Shown: positions 57,032 through 64,000 of the stretch, piece after piece
How positions within the stretch are numbered: position 1 is the stretch's first letter
Layout of the letters: each line of letters starts with the position of its first letter
Source of the DNA: Cannabis sativa
Lineage: Eukaryota > Streptophyta > Magnoliopsida > Rosales > Cannabaceae
DNA: 64,000 nt
Reading direction: 5' to 3'
Assembly: GCF_029168945.1 (NCBI RefSeq)
Contig: NC_083605.1
Coordinates: 24,193,280-24,257,279 of the forward strand
Notes under the pieces: model-generated
Seen by the model: only the letters and a program-made list of their open reading frames with translations
Databases searched by the model: none
Told to the model about the DNA's origin: nothing
Program-made: the position numbers and the translations under genes

Positions 57032-57257
57032 CATCCAACTGAAGAACTTTCGGGCTCAGATCTTGATTATACTCTGCTACAGACAGGAATCAAGGGTTAG
57101 AGATCTGAGTGGAAGGAGACATAAATTCCGCTGCAATCACTGTAAGTTATTCTTAACTTTTATGTGTATAGTTCATCGTTTTAGAAGTTCAATATTAGGT
57201 TGTTAAATCAACATACTTGCAATAGATCTAAGATCCTGGATAAATATAATACCAACA
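57032..57257 (+). repeat. C5 5' LTR, right segment
   Basis: Continuation of 46255-47968 after G6, ending in ACCAACA before the PBS. The first five bases of the insertion site, GATCA, are duplicated at 57027-57031. Confidence 0.95.
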
Positions 57258-57259
57258 AC

Positions 57260-57276
57260 TGGTATCAGAGCCATGG
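57260..57276 (+). other. C5 primer-binding site (tRNA-iMet type)
   Basis: TGGTATCAGAGCCATGG, 2 nt after the LTR; the standard form. Confidence 0.92.
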
Positions 57277-57553
57277 TAATTGATTTACTTGCAAGAAATT
57301 TGGACTTAAAACGATTTGCTTGTGACTTGGATGGTTTCATGTTGTGTCATATTGATGTTTGATTGATGTTTGTGAATTCTGGGAAAAATAATTGATTGTC
57401 TGTATCTGGAATTATTTTTATTGGATAGTTTGGAAAATTCTAAGCAATTTACTTTTTTACAGAACTCGATTTCGATTTAATTTGAATTAGTTATGAATTT
57501 TTGAAAATCGGGAAAAATCTGGGTGGTGATCACCCTACCCACGCGCGCGGAAG

Positions 57554-57637
57554 GGCTGCTGGCAGCCTCACTGCGCCGAGGAACCTCGGCTGATCTCCTC
57601 CCCTGCGCGCGCGGATGGTATGCAACGCATACCATCC
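57554..57637 (+). other. GC island hairpins in C5 leader
   Basis: GGCTGC/GCAGCC at 57554-57567. GGATGGTATGC (57613-57623) pairs perfectly with 57627-57637 around AAC; C57612/G57638 add a pair. Confidence 0.6.
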
Positions 57638-60258
57638 GTACAGTGTGCTATTTTCTTCGTTTTCTTCGATTTTTCATGCTATTTCATGGAATTAAATTCC
57701 GATTTTTTGTGTAGTTTTGTATGTGGATTTTTGTTTTTCAAATTTCAAATCTAATTATCAGAAATAAATTAATTTTATTTTTTAAAATGAATTTTAGATA
57801 TTAGTGCAATTTGATTTTGAAAATGGGAAAAATCAAGTTTTGCTTACCTTTTTCTTATTTCCTTTAAAATTTGATTATTTAATTTTTTTTTAAGGTCAGA
57901 TATTAATTTTTTTTTGGTAACTTGACCTTGATTAAAATAAGATCCAAATAATCATGTTAATTTTAAAAGAGGAAATAAGATATTTTTGTTAACTTTTAAA
58001 TTTTATTATTTTTCAATTAAATTAAGTTGTAAAATAAGAAAAAGGTATGTGTTTACCATTTTCTATTTTATTATTTAATTTATTAAATAACATGAGATTT
58101 AAAAAGAAAGTTGACAGTTTAATTTTGAAATGCATTTAGGTTACCCAAAACCTAATTTTTCAAAATGGTAGGTTTAATTTTAATATTATTTTTCGAAATA
58201 TAGATTTAAAATTAAATAAATCCTAAATCCAACTATCCAGATCTAACCTTGTTGCAGGAGTATGCGTTTTAGATTGTTTGTAAGTTTTTCTAAAACCTAT
58301 TATTACTTGATCTAAATTGCCAGGGTTAACTTGTTGACAGATCAAATGATCTGATTTTAACCCATGGTTCAATTGATGATAGATCAAGTTGATAATTTGT
58401 AACAGGTAATTTTTACAAACTTCTTTCATCTGTGTATGACCTAGTAACATGATAGGATCCATCCAAATCTGTGTGCCTGTGTGAGCCTATATGTTTAATT
58501 TTTATTATAGATACATATAGGTTGTTGTTGCTAAATAAAATGTCATAACCTGATAGATTTTATTTAGGCTCATTTAGTTAATGAGCCTATTCAATTAATA
58601 ACAGTTGTTCATTTTAAGGTTAAATTCCTCTCTTTTGGGCCTTGTGTGAGAGTTGGGAGCCTTAGAAGTGGGTGCGACATACTGGACCCAGCTCCCCCTC
58701 ACATGAACAACCCCAATTGTGAAGGCCCATTTGCCTAATTTGGATAACTGTGCTAGGTTAATTATATTAGTTTGACCTAATAAAAAATTGAATAGCAACA
58801 TAATTAATTTCTTCGAAATTAATTTAAGAAAAACATAGTTTAATGAATTCCATTTCTGGATAAACTATTTGTATTTTTCTTGTATTTAATTAAATAAAGA
58901 ATTTTAACTAACTAGATTCTTTCTGAAACTTATTTTTATTATTTCATAGAATATTCTTATTTAAGTTATGAATTAGTAATCACTAATTTTTCATAATAAC
59001 TTAAATTTGAATATATTTTGATAATAATGGTAAGCTGAGGAATTCTAGGAATTAGTTATTGAAGATTCTTAGAAGATATTATTTTAAGTTGGTTTTAAAC
59101 TTAAAAAGGGAATATCTTTAAATTAGGTAGTTACCACCTAATTTTGATATTTAATTAAATGATGTTTGGAAAATTTTAAGTTTGTAAATTATAGATTCTT
59201 TCTATAATAACTTAAATCAGATATTTTCCAGATCTTGAAAAGATACTTAGTAGAATTGAGATATTTTCTAGATAGTTATTTCCATACTAATTATTATTTC
59301 TAATCTAGGAAAATATCATTGATTGTGAAATTAATTGGTTAATAATTAATTTTGGTACAATTCAATTAAGGATATTTTTCCTTGTATTAAATTGGAAATT
59401 AATGATTAAGCCTTCTCTATACTTAATTATTTATTTTCTGAATTTAATACATTTAATTAAATTGAAAATTAAATGTCTAAGCTGATTTTCATTATGATAC
59501 TTAGATATTATTATTTTCATGATATTTAATTAAATAAGAAAATTATTTTAAGTTGGGTATTTCCATAACAACTTAAATTTGAATAATTTTCATAATATAT
59601 TTTATTTATTTTATTAATCATTTTTCAAAATAGCATTTAATTATGCAAGATGATTTTGAATTTATCTTGAAAGATAGATTGAAGTTGTAAATTAATTATT
59701 TTAATTAATTTTGAATCAACTTAAATCAATGATCTTTTCATTTAATGATTAATTTAAAATAAAGGAACTGAAATATATTATTAGAAATTGGATTAATTAG
59801 TCAAGAAAATCTAGATAGATAATATTTTTGCTTGAGGTATTTTTTCTAAGTAAAGTTTGATTTATTTTAAATGTATTTCAAAAATTGTGTATTTTTGGAA
59901 ATACAATATATATATTTGTAGAAAATTTTAATTTGAGTTGCAAATTAATTTAAATTAATACAACTTAAATTAAGTAATTTTCTTAATATTTGTTGGAAAA
60001 TTAACACTAAGATGGAAATAATTCATTTTATTTTCTTAACCATCTAAGTTTAATTTTACAAATATTGAATTAAATTTTATTTAGATTCTATTCTAAATTT
60101 AAAATTTAATAAATATATATATAGATTTAAAATAAATAAATAATAGAAGAAAATACAATTTAAATAATGAGCTTTATTATTTTGAGATATTCGATCTCCA
60201 TTGTTGGTTTTACATATGAAACAATGGTAGAAGCTCATGAAATAAGAATGACCTTGAC

Positions 60259-60387
60259 TCTCGCCTAAACGGGACAACGTCAGATTCTCTTTTCGATCGA
60301 ATAAAAGGTTGCTAGAAGGTTTGCTATTCTAGATGAGCTGACAACTCTATTCAATGAATGATAGCTTTGACTCTCGCCTAAACGGGA
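60259..60387 (+). other. SL3 and SL4 stem-loops in C5 leader
   Basis: TCTCG/CGGGA with loop CCTAAA at 60259-60274 and 60372-60387, about 165 bp before the gag ATG. Confidence 0.6.
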
Positions 60388-60552
60388 CACTGATATCAGT
60401 TTGTTGAAAACCTTGGAAATTATTTAGGATTGAATTTTTTTTGTATTTTCTCTAGTCATTCCTACTTGCTGTATGCTGATAATTTCTGAATGAGATTTTG
60501 TGATAAACCATAACTGATATCTATGTATTATCTTGTAGTATCCTGAATTGAA

Positions 60553-60942
60553 ATGCCAAATCCCATGTTGTCACTATTAACTAAAAATAAGCTAAATGGG
60601 TCTAACTTCCCAAAGTGGAGAGAGAACATTCATATTGCTCTCATAGGTGAAAGTGCCTCGTTTGTGTTGACTGAGCCGTCCCCTGAGCAGCCAAGTGACA
60701 ATGCAACCAAAGCTGTAAAAAAGAAGTTCGAGCGTTGGCATAATGCTAACAATAAAGCTCGTTACTTCATGCTTTCAAGCATGGTTGACACCTTGAAAAC
60801 AAGGTTTGCAAACACTGTCACGGGTGCAGAAATCATGACGCAGTTAACTGAGCTATTCGGTATGGCATCTATTCAGTCTCGTTTCGACGCGACTAAGAAA
60901 TTCATCAACGCACGGATGGAACCCCATCAGAATGTTGCGTGA
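60553..60942 (+). pseudogene. C5 gag N-terminal part
   Basis: 129 codons starting MPNPMLSLLTKNKLNGSNFPKWRENI, the start of a Copia gag of UBN2 type (LNGSNF-xx-W, ...RYFMLSSMVDTL, LTELFG). It ends early because of one extra nt near 60938; the next frame reads RDHLLQMASYFQEA as expected. This is the gag half that C1 and C2 lack. Confidence 0.9.
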
Positions 60943-61017
60943 TCACCTTCTCCAGATGGCTAGTTATTTCCAGGAAGCCTGACTCCAGATTTTCTGCCCT
61001 ACACATCAAATTATGTC

Positions 61018-61368
61018 ATGAATAAGAAGGAACAAGACTTTCATACTTTAGTCAATGACCTTCAGACATATGAAAATTTGATTGGAGGTCCCAAGAAAAG
61101 AGGGAATAAACCTCAGAATTCTAGAAATGGTAATAAGACAAGTAATCCTGAGGCACTTGTTGCTTCTACTTCCAAATCCCATCATAAGAAGAAGTGGAAA
61201 AATGCCAAGAAGCGAGCTCAAGCTGCGAATGCAGCTAGGAACAAAAATGCTGGAGCTTCTGGCAATACACAAAAAGGAAAATGTTTCTACTGCAATGAGA
61301 AAGGCCATTGGAAATCCCAATGTCCTAAGTATCTCGCAAAGAAACAAGGTATTTTCTTTATAAACTGA
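61018..61368 (+). pseudogene. C5 gag C-terminal part with zinc knuckle
   Basis: About 116 codons: NKKEQDFHTLVNDLQTYENLIGG, a Lys-rich stretch, CFYCNEKGHWKSQC (CX2CX4HX4C), then a stop shortly after. A deletion of about 60 nt between QEA and SLTPDFLP, around 60980, separates it from the N-terminal part. No protease or later domain is in frame. Confidence 0.9.
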
Positions 61369-63140
61369 TGTGTTTTTAGTTAATTATTATCCTTTTGGAT
61401 TAATAATTCTGGACTACTAACCTTGTTTATTATTCTTCTTATAGCTAAAGCTTCTTAAACTCGGGTGCTGTCTTAACGAGTTGGATTAGAAAGCTGGATG
61501 GTGGATGGAGATTGTCTATAATAAAGAAGAAGCTCTTTCATTTGAATTAATTGTTTAGTTTTTCAAACAATTTGAATTTCAAAGTTTTGGGATCTTAACT
61601 CCCTATTTGGTTCTCATAAATATTGCAAACAATTTTTGGTTTATAATAAAATATCTTTTTCAATAATATTGCAATTTATGAGTTGAGCTTCAGTTCTTTA
61701 TTTTATCTATTACCGATTATTATATTTATTATGTTTGAATGTGTATGTGTTTTTATTATTGATGCAAATTCAAAAGTATTTAAACTCTTTACAGAGTTAT
61801 TACTACATAAACACTTGAAATTATTTCTATGTTTATGAATAATTGTTGGTTTCAAAAACAATTATTTGAGAATTTGTTTAATAAAAAGATCTTTTGATCT
61901 GATAGGGGTGGAGAAAAGTTAAGAATAATATGCAGTTCAAACGATTTTTTATCTAATGAACTCTGGATTATATTCAACTCCACAGACTCTCTATCACACT
62001 TAGAGATTTACAACCTTTAGGGGTGGACCATAATCTCTATAAACTTAGGGGTGGATTTTATTCTACAATACCCTTTGTGACACATAATTTTAAACATGGA
62101 AATAATATAATAAATTAGCTATTATCAGAATAAATCCTTGATCTTGATTATATGTTCCAGTTTAGTTTTACTGTTGTAATAGTTATTGATACCATTAAAG
62201 TTCTTTGATAATGTTTCACATTACCTTGGTTGAGTGGGAGAATATTAAAATTCTTTACCCATCTTCGTTTGGTTGATAATTGTGATAGGAACTTAAGAAC
62301 ACCTCTGATAAAACAAGTCTAACCATTCATATGGATAGAAATAACTTATCAGAATTATGAGAGTAAAATAGAAGAATTCTTGCATAGTCTATTCGAAAGA
62401 CTGATTCAAGATGTCTATTACTCATAACATTTTATGGTATCTTGATTTGATTGCTTAAATCTCTAGCAAGTATTTTTTTTTTCACTTCAAATACTAGACT
62501 GCTATGTTGTTGAACTAATCTTAAAGAAACTTACAGTTTCGGCTTAAGATAATAAAGTCACAACGAGATGTTTCCAGAAACAATAGTAAAAGGTTAAAAG
62601 TTTCTAACCAGACATCTACTATTGAGTGGGAGCCATCTGAGATGTAATCAAATGGGGAACATTAGGGGACAATCAAGAAAGATTTACAAAAGTGACGTAT
62701 ATGTTATTAAGGAACTATTCATTAGTGGTCCTGATATGCACACTGACTCATTGTGAGATGGTGGTTACTCTGGGGGGTGGAGGAATCATTATAGAAGAGT
62801 GTTAAAACCCATCTATAATTATTCAAGCTTCATCAGAGAAGATATAACTTTGTAAATTCAAAATTACCATAAAGTTATTTTACTGAAGAAAATTCTACAC
62901 TGCATTATCTCAATTCCAAATTTTAAAATTTGAGAGATATGTCCTCTGGTTGTTCAGATGTACTTAATGGGCAGTAAGGATTTCAGTATCCCTTGACGAG
63001 TAAAGCATAAGTAAGGGAAGGTTTCATGTGTCTCATGAACCTGATTCCAGATATATGGGTGGATTCAAAGATACTACACTTGATCAGAGGATCAAGACAA
63101 AAGATTGATTGTAATGCACAACTTGTTTTATGTTAGTGCA
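61369..63140 (+). pseudogene. C5 pol relics
   Basis: No open frame, but short in-order pol motifs survive: a protease remnant (WINNSG then TACTAACC) at about 61397-61425; an integrase block around the second Asp (SDRGGEK) at 61897-61917; AGGGGTGGA copies at 62018 and 62048, like the RGGLFY end of integrase; an RNase H-like LGGG remnant near 62770. The interval is 1.7 kb against about 3.6 kb in C1, so pol is both deleted and decayed. Confidence 0.6.
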
Positions 63141-63150
63141 AGTGGGAGTT
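63141..63150 (+). other. C5 polypurine tract
   Basis: AGTGGGAGTT directly before the 3' LTR; identical to C1. Confidence 0.85.
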
Positions 63151-64000
63151 TGTTGGGTTTTATGCCCTAAATAAAACTCATTACAATCTGATTAGTTATC
63201 AATTTAGAAGTGAAGCATGTTTACATGTATGTTACATGTTTATGGTTTAATACATATATTTGATATATGCACAAAATCAGTTAAATCCAGAACATATAGT
63301 TATTCACAATTACAGTATCGTCAATACAGTGGAATGTGATTGTGATTATATGATTCAAAAGATTTGGTCCCTGTTCATCAGTGTTTTGGATTTACACTGA
63401 TGTGATAATCAGCGATGAAGTATACTTACACTTGGAGTAAGTGTTATGTTCTTTCCAGAATATTGGCAAAGTATACTGGTTTCGAATGCATGGAGTATGC
63501 ATTGGACTGGACCGATATTGAACTTGGTTAAAGATATTGTAAACTTACCGTTGTATCTTTCCAAGTCAATGTCAGAAGTTGATCTTAGATTAAGAGAATC
63601 TAAATCCTGATATGCTTAGGCTCAATCTCAGGAGTGCTATTCTTGTTCTTTGATTTATTAGTTAAAGCCTGTTTTGAGTGAGGATAATACATATATTTTG
63701 GGAACATGATGGCATAACTGAATAGGGAGTGCTAAACATAAATATGGAAATCTATAGCTTCTACTGGTGTATAGAAGTAAAGTGATGATTCCTTTTGAGC
63801 TTAGTTAAATAGAAGTAAATGGATGAGCTCTTGTTTCAGTGACTATATATTAGATCACTAAAACATCATTTACAGGTAACTAAGTGTTCAAATGGGCAAA
63901 ATACATTGAGGGGTGTAAACGGTAAATTAGTCCCGCCTCGATGTAAATCATCTATATAGAGGATCTCTAAATCACATTAAGATTATAACAATGGTTAAAT
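63151..64000 (+). repeat. C5 3' LTR (right end outside window)
   Basis: The first 850 bp of the LTR, near-identical to 46255-47104. At 63280-63300 it has an intact ATCAGTTAAATCCAGAAC, where the 5' LTR has a scrambled version. Confidence 0.95.

Larger units (their letters stand above)
57277..60552 (+). other. C5 long noncoding leader
   Basis: 3.3 kb, AT-rich, homologous to the C1 and C2 leaders. GC island with hairpins at 57554-57638, stem-loops SL3 and SL4 at 60259-60387. SL1 and SL2 are missing: the sequence jumps from TTTTACAT to ATGAAACAATGG near 60215. Confidence 0.8.
46255..64000 (+). mobile_element. C5: non-autonomous (gag-only) Copia, split by G6, right end outside window
   Basis: 5' LTR 46255-47968 plus 57032-57257 (1940 bp without G6), PBS, 3.3-kb leader, broken gag (60553-61368), 1.7 kb of pol relics, polypurine tract and 3' LTR from 63151. 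The TSD candidate on the left is GTACT (46250-46254); the right copy is beyond the window. The LTRs look about 99 percent identical over the visible 850 bp although pol is almost gone, so C5 was likely copied by enzymes of a related element. It matches the idea of terminal-repeat retrotransposons with a gag domain. Confidence 0.9.

Overview
The window is plant nuclear heterochromatin made almost entirely of LTR retrotransposons inserted into one another. I found no host gene, tRNA or rRNA gene, or prokaryotic feature. Copia elements with ~1.9 kb LTRs, a Tekay/Del-like chromovirus pair and an Athila-lineage element point to a seed plant, probably a dicot. I cannot name the species.

I use these labels. 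C1: Copia, + strand, from before base 1 to 42879. sL: solo LTR, 4674-6568, inside C1. C2: Copia, - strand, 7355-38051, inside C1. G3: Gypsy chromovirus, - strand, 11160-31801, inside C2. A4: Gypsy/Athila, - strand, 15865-27219, inside G3. B0: old element fragment, 42880-46254. C5: gag-only Copia, + strand, from 46255 past the window end. G6: Gypsy chromovirus, - strand, 47969-57026, inside the 5' LTR of C5. Every nested insertion has a perfect 5-bp target duplication: TTTAT (sL), GAAAC (C2), ATAGA (G3), GGCTC (A4), GATCA (G6). The left half is therefore a four-level nest (C1 > C2 > G3 > A4) and the right half a two-level nest (C5 > G6), with B0 as the oldest visible layer between them.

Coding state. 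C1 is one pol frame with four in-frame stops and no frameshift. C2 has one stop, and its reverse transcriptase motif YVDD has become YVYD. G3 is cut by A4 and has several breaks. A4 has nearly identical LTRs, one stop and two 1-nt frameshifts, plus an intact third ORF of 393 codons. G6 is a nearly complete 1384-codon gag-pol broken only at two locally scrambled spots. C5 keeps a broken gag and only relics of pol, yet its LTRs are nearly identical, so it was probably mobilised in trans.

The most interesting signals are: (1) in A4, six copies of the palindrome GTCGCGAC upstream of the LTR TATA box and six more upstream of a TATA box that precedes ORF3, suggesting a duplicated internal promoter; (2) in the long Copia leaders, conserved stem-loops that present CCUAA-type loops, and a GC-rich island with a covarying hairpin; (3) scrambles centred on CAG/CTG sites that account for G6's frame breaks and many LTR mismatches, possibly a base-calling artefact at methylated CHG sites; (4) an LTR age inversion, with G3 looking older than the element it is inserted in.
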